DNA of 64,000 nt from Butyrivibrio sp. GTDB taxonomy: Bacteria; Bacillota; Clostridia; Lachnospirales; Lachnospiraceae. The first letter of the stretch is position 1, and the number at the start of each line of letters is the position of its first letter. The DNA lies in NCBI GenBank assembly GCA_017615275.1, contig JAGAAO010000012.1, forward strand, positions 1 through 64,000, in the 5' to 3' direction. The notes under the pieces were generated by a model. That model was not told where the DNA came from. It did no database searches and saw nothing but the letters and a program-made list of their open reading frames with translations. The position numbers were made by a program, and so were the translations under genes. Positions 14,660 through 23,008 of this stretch are shown here, one piece after another.

Positions 14660-15502
14660 TCAAAGATAAAATGCTTCAATTGCTTCTCCGATATACTTTG
14701 CTGCTCCGTCTCCATATACGGAATCAACACCTTTAGAAAGCTCCTCATTCTCACGATATCCTTTTGCAATATCAAGCAAAAGAGCTTTCGGGTTGTCCAT
14801 CTGATAGAGCTGCTTTGCAACAAAATCGTATTCACCAACCAAGCTTCGAACCTCAAAAGAATTTACATCTGTACCCATCTTATCGGCAAGTCTCTTTTGA
14901 ATATCTCCGATTCTCTTTTGATAAGATGTAAAAACCTCTGATTCCGGTGAACTCTTCACAGCTTCTTTTACCGCATCCTTACTTCCGTACCACTCGACCA
15001 TCTTCGCGTAGTTCTGCTGCACTTTCTCATCGGAAGCTCTTTCAATTAAATGCTTTTCCCACTCTTCGACACTTCCGTAACGGTCGATAAAAATCTGCTT
15101 CTGCGAATCGTTCATATTCTCAAGCATGTCGTCAAACATAACCTGAAGCTCAGTTTCATCAAATACTGTAAAGTCCATATTATCCCCTTTCAACATTTCG
15201 TCTATTCCGGCGATAATGCGCTCAATCCTTTGTTTCTTCAAACACAGCATTTTGCGCTGCTTCGCCAACACACTGCTACTGTCAAGATCAGGATTGTCCA
15301 TAATTAGCTTAATATCGGCAAGAGGAAGATCGAGTTCTTTAAACACAAGAATCTGTCCGAGCTTATCTATGGCCTTATCGTCATAAAGCCTGTATCCTGC
15401 ATCATTCACTTCGGTCGGTTTAAAAAGACCAATCTCATCATAATAATGCAACGTGCGCACTGAAATACCCGTAAGCTCAGATACTTCCTTCACTGTTTTC
15501 AT
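14660..15502 (-). CDS. MerR-family regulator, TipA-like
   Basis: This 280-residue protein starts at 15502 behind AGGAGG; 11 codons lie upstream in frame without a ribosome site. It has a MerR helix-turn-helix (TVKEVSELTGISVRTLHYYD, then GLFKPTEVNDAGYRLYDD), a coiled-coil dimerisation helix around residues 75-115 and a C-terminal TipAS antibiotic-recognition domain (about 140-280, with WEKHLIERAS and VGEYDFVAKQLYQMDNPKAL). TipA-type proteins sense thiopeptide-like and other multidrug ligands and activate promoters with long spacers. Its own promoter has that structure, so it is probably autoregulated. Confidence 0.92.
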   Translation of the reverse strand: MKTVKEVSELTGISVRTLHYYDEIGLFKPTEVNDAGYRLYDDKAIDKLGQILVFKELDLPLADIKLIMDNPDLDSSSVLAKQRKMLCLKKQRIERIIAGIDEMLKGDNMDFTVFDETELQVMFDDMLENMNDSQKQIFIDRYGSVEEWEKHLIERASDEKVQQNYAKMVEWYGSKDAVKEAVKSSPESEVFTSYQKRIGDIQKRLADKMGTDVNSFEVRSLVGEYDFVAKQLYQMDNPKALLLDIAKGYRENEELSKGVDSVYGDGAAKYIGEAIEAFYL

Positions 15503-15533
15503 TATGCCGTCCTCCTGTTTTCTTGATACACTC

Positions 15534-15564
15534 ATCGTAGCTTATGACGGAACGTGAGGGTCAA
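15534..15564 (-). promoter_or_regulatory. MerR-type promoter of the TipA-like gene
   Basis: On the minus strand TTGACC and TACGAT are separated by 19 bases. The spacer begins CTCACGTTCCGTCA, resembling known MerR-family sites of the form ACCCTCACGTT. The 19-bp spacing is the hallmark of MerR-activated promoters. Confidence 0.7.
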
Positions 15565-15775
15565 TACCTATTTTGAAACTTTTTCTATTCTTAGCCATGT
15601 AAGGCATCAATCATCCTTATCAATTCTTATTTTAAATCAATCTTACATTTTTTCATGCGAAAAAAACAAGAACCCGATCAAATCGCAAACAAAAATTTCA
15701 AAATTCCGCAAAGTTTTGTTCAAAATATTCCATTGATTTCTTTTTTACAATACAGTAATATATTGATTGCAATTT

Positions 15776-15805
15776 AGATATTGTTACATGTGCATAACAA
15801 TATCT
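15776..15805 (+). promoter_or_regulatory. Perfect dyad upstream of the zinc-ribbon gene
   Basis: AGATATTGTTA and TAACAATATCT form an 11-bp perfect dyad with an 8-base spacer, about 30 bases before the start at 15836. It could be an operator or a leader hairpin. An AATATATTG stretch just upstream may be part of the promoter. The rest of 15565-15775 shows no other feature. Confidence 0.45.
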
Positions 15806-15835
15806 GTGGTTTTAGTTCTTGGAAAGGAATAAAAT

Positions 15836-16102
15836 ATGATTTGTAAAAATTGTGGAGAAGTAATTGATAACAATGCGACCGTATGCCCTAAATGTGGCGC
15901 TTCTCAGGTCGATAATGCTATTCCCCCCGTTGCTCCCGAAGGTAGCGGATTTGGATGGGGTGTTTTGGGATTTTTAATTCCACTTGTCGGCATTATTCTA
16001 TTTTTCGTATGGAAAGATACCAAGCCTAATTCTGCACGCGCAAGCTTAATCGGTGCAGTAATCTCAATTGTCATCGGTGTATTGCTCCGTCTTATGATGT
16101 AA
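15836..16102 (+). CDS. Zinc-ribbon membrane protein
   Basis: This 88-residue protein starts with a zinc-ribbon, MICKNCGEVIDNNATVCPKC, followed by a short linker and two hydrophobic helices (GVLGFLIPLVGIILFFVW and LIGAVISIVIGVLL). This small architecture is common in Firmicutes and has no assigned function. A GGAAAGGA ribosome site precedes the ATG. The gene is a single transcription unit closed by the terminator at 16137. Confidence 0.85.
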   Translation: MICKNCGEVIDNNATVCPKCGASQVDNAIPPVAPEGSGFGWGVLGFLIPLVGIILFFVWKDTKPNSARASLIGAVISIVIGVLLRLMM

Positions 16103-16136
16103 GACCAAGCTATTATGAGAGATAAATAACATCGCC

Positions 16137-16173
16137 AAAGGTGCTGTCGCATTTTAATGTGGCAGCGCCTTTT
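16137..16173. terminator. Terminator, probably bidirectional
   Basis: AAAGG.GCTG.C.CAT pairs with ATG.G.CAGC.CCTTTT, with T on one side and A on the other. It can end the zinc-ribbon gene (plus) and the EamA run (minus). Confidence 0.65.
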
Positions 16174-16265
16174 CACTCTACCAATTCAATCTTTTCTGCT
16201 GTTACTTCCGATACAGGTTCCTCCATTCGCACTCCAAGGTCCCCGATATCAGTCTCAAGCTCAAA
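16173..16265 (-). pseudogene. Orphan C-terminal coding fragment behind EamA
   Basis: In the same frame as the EamA gene, directly after its TAG, about 30 codons remain open (FELETDIGDLGVRMEEPVSE, then VTAEKIELVE) and end with TGA. The composition looks like protein, but I recognise no family. It may be the tail of a deleted gene. Confidence 0.25.
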
Positions 16266-16268
16266 AAA

Positions 16269-17189
16269 CTATTTCCTGTTCACAACATATATTCCCAGAC
16301 TGACAAGAAGAAGCGCCACTACATAACGCAGGTTGAGCTTATCCCATTCAGCAAGGAAAAAAGCTGACAACAACGCACCAAATATAGGATTGGAGAAACC
16401 GTAGATCGTAACCGACGATACAGGATTGTGTTTGAGTAAGATTCCCCATATTGAGTAAGCGACCGACGAGATCAGCGCCATATATATAATAAGCAGGATT
16501 CCGATAGGTTCTGTCAGATGAATCCTGCCACCTGCCGCAAAGCCAACAATCATCATGACCAATCCGCCTATAAGGAACTGGTATCCGCTCAGCGTCACCG
16601 GATTCTCTTTTACAGAGTATTCCTTGATAAGCACCGATGATATTGCGTACGATACCGCCGCGATCAGGATGAAGCCTTCACCGTTAAGCGCAAATCCAGC
16701 ACCAATGCTACCTCCCGAGAGGCTCACGATGATCACTCCCGCTGTTCCAAGGATGCATCCGATCATCTTATCCGAAGACAGATGCTCCTGTTTCCTCACA
16801 AGGCAAGCCAGAAGTATCGCGAAGAACGTTGTCATCCCGTTGATTATTGACGATTTCACTCCCGAAGCATGCGCCAATCCTATATAGAAGAAAAAGTACT
16901 GGAGCATCGTCTGAAAAACGCTGAGTGTGCAGACCATTTTCCACGACGTTTTCTTTGGAAAAAGAACTTTTCTCTGAATGAAACTACCGAAAACAATCGT
17001 TAGTACTCCCGCCAAAAAGAATCTTATTCCGGCGAAAAGGATCTGCGACACGCTGTCCTGTGCGTCAATCTCAAACAACTCATATCCCGCCTTTATGCTT
17101 GGAAACGCGCTTCCCCACAAAAGGCAGCAAAATACTGCCAGAATACATACCACTAATTTATTTTGAAGTAAACTTTTATCTGAATTCAC
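16269..17189 (-). CDS. EamA/DMT-family transporter
   Basis: This 306-residue membrane protein has ten hydrophobic helices arranged as two EamA repeats. The first repeat opens with LLWGSAFPSIKAGYELF; the second carries SVAYSIWGILLKHNPVSSVT and GALLSAFFLAEW, the typical closing motif. Members export amino acids, sugars or drugs; the substrate cannot be read here. The start is GTG with a GGAAAGG about 14 bases upstream. It is the last gene of a long same-strand run beginning near 21700. Confidence 0.9.
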   Translation of the reverse strand: MNSDKSLLQNKLVVCILAVFCCLLWGSAFPSIKAGYELFEIDAQDSVSQILFAGIRFFLAGVLTIVFGSFIQRKVLFPKKTSWKMVCTLSVFQTMLQYFFFYIGLAHASGVKSSIINGMTTFFAILLACLVRKQEHLSSDKMIGCILGTAGVIIVSLSGGSIGAGFALNGEGFILIAAVSYAISSVLIKEYSVKENPVTLSGYQFLIGGLVMMIVGFAAGGRIHLTEPIGILLIIYMALISSVAYSIWGILLKHNPVSSVTIYGFSNPIFGALLSAFFLAEWDKLNLRYVVALLLVSLGIYVVNRK

Positions 17190-17241
17190 AATGCAATCTG
17201 TTACCTTTCCGGTGTACTGCGCCGCAGCTTTTCCGCCTATG

Positions 17242-18009
17242 TCATTTGTTCATATCATTCACGATCTGCGCGGGCTTTGCCGTCATCTCAACCCACGCAG
17301 GCGCAAAGCCGCTTCTTATCGCATTCTTCGCAGACCTGATATTCGACCACGCACAACAATAGAACGGAACCTTCCCGCGACTAAGGATTTCTTTTGCAAG
17401 CTTATTTGTAAGAGCTGACGCAATACCGCCACGCCTATACTCGTGAAGAACGTCCACTCCTATCTGCCACATATCGTCGCAGTCCGCAGAACTTCCCACA
17501 AATCCGACAAGCTTATCCCCGTCGTACGCTCCGACTCCAAGCACATCGAGTTCTTTTCTGTCACTGCAAAGCGCATTGCTCCACTGAGGCAGATACAGCT
17601 CCTTGAAATCCTCCGGTCCCAGAATCCGAGTCTCATATGCACACTCAAGCTCCGGCATTCTGTCAATATTAGGCAAAAAATATTCCGCCATAAAGCAAAC
17701 TCTGTGACCAAGCTTTTCAAGCCTCTCGTTAAGCCAATGCATATTCGGCGTCTCAAAGCAGTGATAAAACTCAAACTTCTCAATATATTCTCTTGCAATT
17801 TCAGCCGTGTTCTCCGATGTAGCCGCAACCACGTTGCTACCGTACGATATGAAATTGCACGTTATCGGCTCCTTGTAGTACTTGCGCGCACTTTTGCCAA
17901 GCCTGAAAGGAACAACCACATTTTTATCCGATAAAAAATCTTCCGCACGGCACCCGTTATCTTCCGCCGACTGCCGCATCGCTGTTTCCAGTATCTCTTT
18001 GTTAGTCAT
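17242..18009 (-). CDS. GNAT-family N-acetyltransferase
   Basis: The 255-residue product carries a GNAT domain in its C-terminal half (about 130-250): GVGAYDGDKLVGFVGSSADC and GVDVLHEYRRGGIASALTNK, the latter being the acetyl-CoA loop, then AWSNIRSAKNAIRSGFAPAW. The N-terminal half (KYYKEPITCNFISYGSNVV) is shared with a group of two-part GNATs of unknown substrate. The start overlaps the stop of the preceding 49-residue gene (ATGA), showing translational coupling. Confidence 0.85.
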   Translation of the reverse strand: MTNKEILETAMRQSAEDNGCRAEDFLSDKNVVVPFRLGKSARKYYKEPITCNFISYGSNVVAATSENTAEIAREYIEKFEFYHCFETPNMHWLNERLEKLGHRVCFMAEYFLPNIDRMPELECAYETRILGPEDFKELYLPQWSNALCSDRKELDVLGVGAYDGDKLVGFVGSSADCDDMWQIGVDVLHEYRRGGIASALTNKLAKEILSRGKVPFYCCAWSNIRSAKNAIRSGFAPAWVEMTAKPAQIVNDMNK

Positions 18010-18155
18010 TTTTTGTCCTTATCCTTATCTTTTGCCAAAAGAGTTTCCAAAGCCTTTGCCAATTGCTCCGCAGAAACCGCAGATATCTTCTCCGCATACT
18101 TATTCTGCTTGAGCTCGATTTCCTTCAGTTTCTTATCTTGGTTCTTTTTATCCAT
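18006..18155 (-). CDS. 49-residue Lys-rich coupled protein
   Basis: An ATG with AGGGTGAT upstream opens MDKKNQDKKLKEIELKQNKY and continues AEKISAVSAEQLAKALETLL to a Lys/Asp-rich end. It is predicted entirely helical and highly charged. It starts 5 bases behind the CrcB gene and its stop overlaps the acetyltransferase start, so all three are translated from one message. The function is unknown; it may stabilise one of its neighbours. Confidence 0.6.
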   Translation of the reverse strand: MDKKNQDKKLKEIELKQNKYAEKISAVSAEQLAKALETLLAKDKDKDKK

Positions 18156-18160
18156 GCTTA

Positions 18161-18529
18161 TCACCCTTTAACAAACGTCGCAAGTTCCCTACCGCAGACA
18201 ACACCGAAAATGCAGCACACAAAACTAAGTGTTACGTATGCTCCACCTGCGCAATACTGTTTCTTTTCAAAAAGATTCACCGCCTCAAGCGAGAATGTAG
18301 AAAACGTCGTAAAGCCGCCGCATACTCCTGTTTTCCAGAAAAGAACGGCATTTTCCGATATTTCCTCATGATTATCGACAAGTCCAACGATAAATCCGAT
18401 CAAGACTGCACCAAGAATATTCGTGACAAGCGTCAATACCGGAAAGCCTGTCTTAACCGAAATAAGGCTTATCGCATACCGAAGCATTGCCCCAAAAGCT
18501 CCTCCAAGAGCTACAAATAAAAAGTTCAT
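18161..18529 (-). CDS. crcB: Fluoride channel FluC (CrcB)
   Basis: This 122-residue protein with four membrane helices exports fluoride as a dual-topology dimer. Family signatures are visible: GGAFGAMLRYAIS near the start, TNILGAVLIGF with the pore Asn in helix 2, and GVCGGFTTFSTFSLEAVNL in helix 3 with the Phe-box and sodium-site motif. The start at 18529 has GAGGTG; 17 earlier codons lack a ribosome site. No fluoride riboswitch was recognised upstream. Only one crcB gene is present here, consistent with a homodimer. Confidence 0.92.
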   Translation of the reverse strand: MNFLFVALGGAFGAMLRYAISLISVKTGFPVLTLVTNILGAVLIGFIVGLVDNHEEISENAVLFWKTGVCGGFTTFSTFSLEAVNLFEKKQYCAGGAYVTLSFVCCIFGVVCGRELATFVKG

Positions 18530-18564
18530 ACACACCTCTTTTTTCCAAAAAAATATAATCTCTG

Positions 18565-19464
18565 TCAATCGCCCGGACACTCCGCTCCTGCCGCCTTCAT
18601 CTCCAGAAGTTCCTTTTCGTAATCCATCAGTCCATAAATCCAGTCACTAAGCTCAGAGAACTCAAATCCCAATGCACTCGCTTTTCGCGTATCAAAACTC
18701 ATGTCACTCTCAAGCCCGTTGTAAGGAGCCTCGTCACCATCTTTACTGTAAACCGCGGCCTTTCCGGTTTTCTTTTCAATATAACCGATAAGCTCAGAAA
18801 TCTTGATAATCCCCTTAGAGCAGCCATTTATTGGCCCGTACACATCAGCACCTACAAGAAACGCGATAAACTCGCCCGCTTCTTTTTCATGGATAAAAGA
18901 AATCCCATAATCAAGATCATCCACGTGCATCGGAGCCTCATTCATGACATGCTCCACATAGAACCGAAACCTCCCGGTATAGTCGTTCTCGCCCATCACA
19001 ATAGGATATCTGACAAACACGCATTTCCCGGCGTCCATGAACTCATAAGCCGCTCTTTCCGCCTGCCGCTTGGACTCGTCATAATCCTCTGTTCTGTCCG
19101 CCCATACCAGCGGATACTTAGCGGCATCAAACTCCTCTTCTCCGATAAGTAGCGCATCTTTCTTATAAACCGAGCACGTCGACATCTGAATATACCTATC
19201 GCACTTGATATTAGGCAAAAGAGCTCTCACATCATTTGAGCTGTACGCAACTTTGTCGATCACCACGTCGAAACTCTCGCCTTTGACAGCTCTTTTGACA
19301 CTAGCCGCATCAGTTCTGTCCATTATTATATGCTTAACGCTTCCGCCAAAACCAAGCGCATTATTCCCACGCGTCGCAACTGTCACATCATGTCCAGCAT
19401 CTATGAGCGCATTCACCATCGGAATACCAAAAAATCTCGTCCCACCAACAACTAAAATCTTCAT
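18565..19464 (-). CDS. NAD-dependent epimerase/dehydratase family protein
   Basis: This 299-residue short-chain dehydrogenase-like protein opens with the Rossmann motif MKILVVGGTRFFGIPMVNAL. The motifs DVVIDKVAYSSNDVR and YDESKRQAERAAYEF (the YxxxK-like catalytic pair replaced by Tyr-Asp-Glu-Ser-Lys) fit the atypical NAD(P)-binding epimerase group. The C-terminal part would bind the sugar or nucleotide substrate, which is not identifiable. AGGAG precedes the ATG at a somewhat long spacing. Confidence 0.85.
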   Translation of the reverse strand: MKILVVGGTRFFGIPMVNALIDAGHDVTVATRGNNALGFGGSVKHIIMDRTDAASVKRAVKGESFDVVIDKVAYSSNDVRALLPNIKCDRYIQMSTCSVYKKDALLIGEEEFDAAKYPLVWADRTEDYDESKRQAERAAYEFMDAGKCVFVRYPIVMGENDYTGRFRFYVEHVMNEAPMHVDDLDYGISFIHEKEAGEFIAFLVGADVYGPINGCSKGIIKISELIGYIEKKTGKAAVYSKDGDEAPYNGLESDMSFDTRKASALGFEFSELSDWIYGLMDYEKELLEMKAAGAECPGD

Positions 19465-19498
19465 AATTCATCACGCTCCTGCCGCCCTATACGATACA

Positions 19499-20359
19499 TC
19501 AGGCGTGCGTTATCGCCTGAAACATAAACTCATCTTCACCGGTTTCGTCGAAGAACTTACCTCTTACAAAAAGATGTGTATCTTCCTCGACAACCTCGCT
19601 TTTATCATACCCCGTTGAATCATTCGGTGTAAATGCGAGAATGACTTTCTTAATTTCTTTTCCAAAAGCATGTATTACACGGTCCATCGTGCCACTCCCG
19701 ATAACGGCATGAAGAATCAAAGTATCGTCCTCAATCTCTGCAATCGCATAACTGTCACAATCCTCGATATAAAAAGTATTTTCCCGCATGAACTGAGACA
19801 GGTAAAACATGTACAGCCCAGCGTTGGAAACCATATACACCTTGGCATTTTGCTCGGTTTGATTAAGAATCTGCACCATATTGTCCCAATCGCTCTTTTC
19901 CGCCATCGGTACAAGCTGTGCAGTCCGCTCTGTATCAATCTTCACAGCCTTGCTAAACTGATACTCCCTGCTCTTACGAAAGCCAAACTTGGGATAGAAA
20001 TCAACGACAGAATCGTTTGCAAAAAGATAAATTCCATCAACTTTGTTTTCGTAGTCTTCAATAATCTTCTCCATCAGCATCCTTGCGTATCCCCTGCCCC
20101 TGTAATCAGGATCGGTCATTACCGTACCAAGCTGGATGAGTCTTACAACTCTGCCATTATAGTTCATATCACAAGCATTCACCGAAACATTCGCCACAAC
20201 TTTTCCATCGATAACGATCGAATACGGAATGTAATTATCTTTCCAAAAGCCGTTACGATACCAGTCTTCAAAGTTCAGTCCGCCAAATACTTTGCCCGCA
20301 AGCTCATTGAAGGAATCCCTAAGCGATTCATTATCTCTGTAATTCTTTTCTATTGTCAT
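19499..20359 (-). CDS. GNAT-family N-acetyltransferase, Eis-like
   Basis: This 286-residue protein has an N-terminal GNAT domain: QLGTVMTDPDYRGRGYARML holds the acetyl-CoA loop and IYLFANDSVVDFYPKFGFRK the following strand. A C-terminal extension (150-286) resembles the second lobe of Eis-like acetyltransferases. The substrate is unknown. The start has AAAGGAA and lies 3 bases behind the stop of the M24 peptidase gene, so the two are co-transcribed. Confidence 0.85.
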   Translation of the reverse strand: MTIEKNYRDNESLRDSFNELAGKVFGGLNFEDWYRNGFWKDNYIPYSIVIDGKVVANVSVNACDMNYNGRVVRLIQLGTVMTDPDYRGRGYARMLMEKIIEDYENKVDGIYLFANDSVVDFYPKFGFRKSREYQFSKAVKIDTERTAQLVPMAEKSDWDNMVQILNQTEQNAKVYMVSNAGLYMFYLSQFMRENTFYIEDCDSYAIAEIEDDTLILHAVIGSGTMDRVIHAFGKEIKKVILAFTPNDSTGYDKSEVVEEDTHLFVRGKFFDETGEDEFMFQAITHA

Positions 20360-20362
20360 ATT

Positions 20363-21052
20363 CTATAATTCCTTTATTTTCTGATTTTCAAAATAATATA
20401 TGTTCTCTCTTTTATACCCATACTTAGAACCGGCGACACTGATATGTGGTTCAAAAGTAAAAAATTGTACATCTCCAAGTTTTGTATTATTGCCCTTTTC
20501 TATATAGATCCTATCCTCTTTCCTTCTAACTATTGAATGCCCCAGATTCCCCATGAAGTCCAGATTTATATAGCCACATTCCTTGATAAAATCATTCATT
20601 TGATAATACAAATCTTCAAAAGATATTTCGGGAGTTGCAATTTCTTTTAACCTGGCATGAAGTCGTTTCTCCATTGCAATTCCCATACGCCATTCATCAT
20701 TAACTATTTTCTCATCTTCAGACACTGCTTTTCCATTCTCAAGTATAACTGTCCTGGCATAATCGCCCCATGTATCGCCAACCTGAGGGCTAAGATCAAT
20801 TGTCACAATATCATCGTCAGCAATTTTTCTATCTGATGTCACATATTCTTTACCCGAAACCGAAACTGCCGTCTCGTCCCCTGCAAAAACAAAAGCTCCG
20901 ATATCCCAATACCAGAAAGAATCCGCACCAAGTGAAAGCATCTTTTCCTCGCATAAATTCCGCACTTCTTTCAAATTCATCCCGGACTGTATCTGCGTCT
21001 TAATGTACTCAACTGTGTCCTTTGCAATCTTCTGCACTTCGCGATATTCCAT
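20363..21052 (-). CDS. M24-family metallopeptidase (creatinase/aminopeptidase fold)
   Basis: The 229-residue form starts at ATG 21052, behind AAGGGG. A GTG at 21157 overlapping the upstream stop is an alternative that would add 35 residues. The pita-bread fold is recognisable from AGDETAVSV, IVTIDLSPQVGDTWGDYART (metal-ligand Asp residues), GNLGHSIVRR (His) and FFTFEPHISV (Glu). Relatives remove N-terminal residues before Pro or cleave related bonds. It lacks the usual N-terminal creatinase domain. It is flanked on both sides by GNAT genes in the same operon. Confidence 0.85.
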   Translation of the reverse strand: MEYREVQKIAKDTVEYIKTQIQSGMNLKEVRNLCEEKMLSLGADSFWYWDIGAFVFAGDETAVSVSGKEYVTSDRKIADDDIVTIDLSPQVGDTWGDYARTVILENGKAVSEDEKIVNDEWRMGIAMEKRLHARLKEIATPEISFEDLYYQMNDFIKECGYINLDFMGNLGHSIVRRKEDRIYIEKGNNTKLGDVQFFTFEPHISVAGSKYGYKRENIYYFENQKIKEL

Positions 21053-21153
21053 TGGTTCTTTTCCCCTTCTGATTTCGTAGTCTTTAATGTTTTTCTCCAT
21101 CAGCAACATTATAGGTAAAGTGCACGCAGAGCCGCCGCGCACGCCGTCATGCT

Positions 21154-21699
21154 TCACAGCACCAGCAACATATATACAACTTCCTGATACCCGCTTATTC
21201 TCGAATTAAACCCTCTGGGATTGCGGCCATACTCCACAAATCCCATCTTCTTGTATAATGCCACCGCTCTTTCATTCTCTGCAACAGCATTTAATTCCAG
21301 CTGCGTATAGCCTGCGTTTTTAGCACATTCGATGCAAGCCTCCATGAGAGCCTTGCCAAGGCCAAGTCCCCAGTATTCTTTCAAAATAGAAATTCCAAGC
21401 TCCGCGCGGTGCTTTAGCTTGTACTTTGATCCAACCGCTTCTATCCCCGCTGTTCCGGCGACCACACCGTCTACAACCGCAACCAACTCGATCTCATTTG
21501 AGCTCTCCGTTTTCTTCCTAAGGAACTCCGCCTCCTGCTCCGCATCATAACTATTTTCATCAGGATAGGATAAAAGGTAATCCGTCTCCGCGTGCGTCTC
21601 ATTAAAATTCACAAAAACAGCCTCTCCGTCAGCAAAATCGCCATTTCGAAGAAGTGCCTCTTTTCCGTTTTTCAAAGTAATAATCTTGTTGTATTTCAT
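21154..21699 (-). CDS. GNAT-family N-acetyltransferase
   Basis: This 181-residue single-domain acetyltransferase shows the complete GNAT pattern: EIELVAVVDGVVAGTAGIEA, then AELGISILKEYWGLGLGKAL with the acetyl-CoA loop, and NAVAENERAVALYKKMGFVE. It resembles RimJ/RimL- and YjcK-type proteins. A GGAAAGGA precedes the ATG. It is the first gene of the run M24 peptidase-GNAT-epimerase. Confidence 0.9.
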   Translation of the reverse strand: MKYNKIITLKNGKEALLRNGDFADGEAVFVNFNETHAETDYLLSYPDENSYDAEQEAEFLRKKTESSNEIELVAVVDGVVAGTAGIEAVGSKYKLKHRAELGISILKEYWGLGLGKALMEACIECAKNAGYTQLELNAVAENERAVALYKKMGFVEYGRNPRGFNSRISGYQEVVYMLLVL

Positions 21700-22088
21700 T
21701 TTGTATCTTCCTTTCCGTCTTCAAGCCCTTACATAATTTAACTGCGCATCGGCCACATCCACAGCAGAGCGTTTGTCTTGAAATTTTCCCCAAAACAAAA
21801 AGCCTACTTTGCATACACAAAATAGACTCACACAAACAAACCCACATCACATATAGGCCAAACATGCATGATAATCTAGATTAAGCGCACACAAAACAGC
21901 CGCCGTAAGCAGCCTCATCATCTCTGATAGTGTTCACCTAAACTGAATTATCTTCTGTACATATCCTCACCTAAACGCTAAGCGTTCTTTCTTTATAGTT
22001 TTTACCTTTATATACTAGCATTGATAAGTGCACGATGCAAGCGTTTCTTCTACGGTCAACTAATCACACTTCTACGTTTGACCTACAC
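21700..22088. other. Intergenic region upstream of the GNAT-M24 run
   Basis: No supported gene. Visible items are a repeated word TCACCTAAAC (near 21936 and 21970) and the palindrome AACGCTAAGCGTT (about 21973-21985), possibly regulatory. Confidence 0.3.
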
Positions 22089-22126
22089 GCAAAATCCCCC
22101 TGCCTTCTCAGGCAGGGGGATTTTGC
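22089..22126. terminator. Strong bidirectional terminator
   Basis: A perfect 16-bp stem (GCAAAATCCCCCTGCC and its complement) surrounds a 6-base loop, with A and T runs built into the arms. It directly follows the membrane-protein gene that ends at 22131. Confidence 0.85.
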
Positions 22127-22130
22127 GTCA

Positions 22131-22817
22131 TTACATTTTACTTATAATATAATCATCTATAAAGAGATTGTAATAATTGTTTGCCGAACGTCTTTCGAAA
22201 AATCTGTTGAACGTCGCATCCATCAGTAGCGTAAGTGCGAGGGCAAGGAGCCTGTACACGATATACTCCTGAAACGTTCCGTACTCCAAAAACTTCAAAA
22301 AAATAATCCCGTTGTCGACCAAATACATATTGAATACGAATTCGACAATTACAATAGTCGCATGTTTAACAGATGAGGAAGATTTGAGCTTGATCAGTTC
22401 GCTCAAAAAAGCATTTCTCTTTTCGCCATCAACAAAAGCTCGACTTAAAGCATTATCCCAAGCTTTTTGTCTCTTGGCGTTCTTGTCGTTCTGACCGTTC
22501 AATGGTGCTATAAACCTATATTTCAGAAGCATCAGAGCTGCTGAGATCAAGAACAAAAACACACTAATACGGTATAATCTTGTCAGCTTATCCAAGTTGT
22601 CATACACAAAACTGTTCTTGATAATCTCTTTTGTTACTGCTGAAACTATGGCCTCACCTGCGACTATCACAAATCCAAAGATGAGAAACAGTCCAATAAT
22701 TGCATCAATAATTTTCTCTTTTTTGGGGCGTTTATTTGCTCCGCCACCGGACTCATTGCGAAATGTGTCGTCATAAATCGTCTTTACCGCTTCCCAACGT
22801 CTTTGGGTCTTATCCAT
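22131..22817 (-). CDS. Hypothetical four-helix membrane protein
   Basis: This 228-residue protein has a charged cytoplasmic start, two hydrophobic helices (IIDAIIGLFLIFGFVIVAGE; ISVFLFLISAALMLLKYRF), a charged loop and two or three further helices (TIVIVEFVFNMYLV; YRLLALALTLLMDATF). No catalytic motif or known family was recognised. It stands alone between terminators, with AGGAGGT upstream. Confidence 0.75.
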   Translation of the reverse strand: MDKTQRRWEAVKTIYDDTFRNESGGGANKRPKKEKIIDAIIGLFLIFGFVIVAGEAIVSAVTKEIIKNSFVYDNLDKLTRLYRISVFLFLISAALMLLKYRFIAPLNGQNDKNAKRQKAWDNALSRAFVDGEKRNAFLSELIKLKSSSSVKHATIVIVEFVFNMYLVDNGIIFLKFLEYGTFQEYIVYRLLALALTLLMDATFNRFFERRSANNYYNLFIDDYIISKM

Positions 22818-22943
22818 ATTCTTTTTACCTCCTTTTAGTCTAACAAAAAAGAACCAGAAATTATGATATCAAAAGAATTTTCAAAACCTATGGATAAAAC
22901 CTAATAAAATCGCACTTGTGTCGCTATCTATCACATAAATAAA

Positions 22944-22975
22944 CCCAAGGCGTCGCTTTGAACGACCGCCTCGGG
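22944..22975 (-). terminator. Terminator behind the first chemoreceptor gene
   Basis: CCC.AGGCG.CG pairs with CG..CGCCT.GGG around CTTTGAA, and a short T-rich stretch follows on the minus strand. Confidence 0.55.
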
Positions 22976-23008
22976 CTCAACTTATATTTTATAAACAAAA
23001 CAATGCTC

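Noticed and set aside
18529..18600. Fluoride riboswitch upstream of crcB
   Set aside because: The gap to the next gene is too short, and the conserved GGNGAUG...CCGCC elements are missing.
19670..20368. 232-codon open frame on the plus strand
   Set aside because: It is antisense to a clear GNAT gene and has no ribosome site or family likeness.
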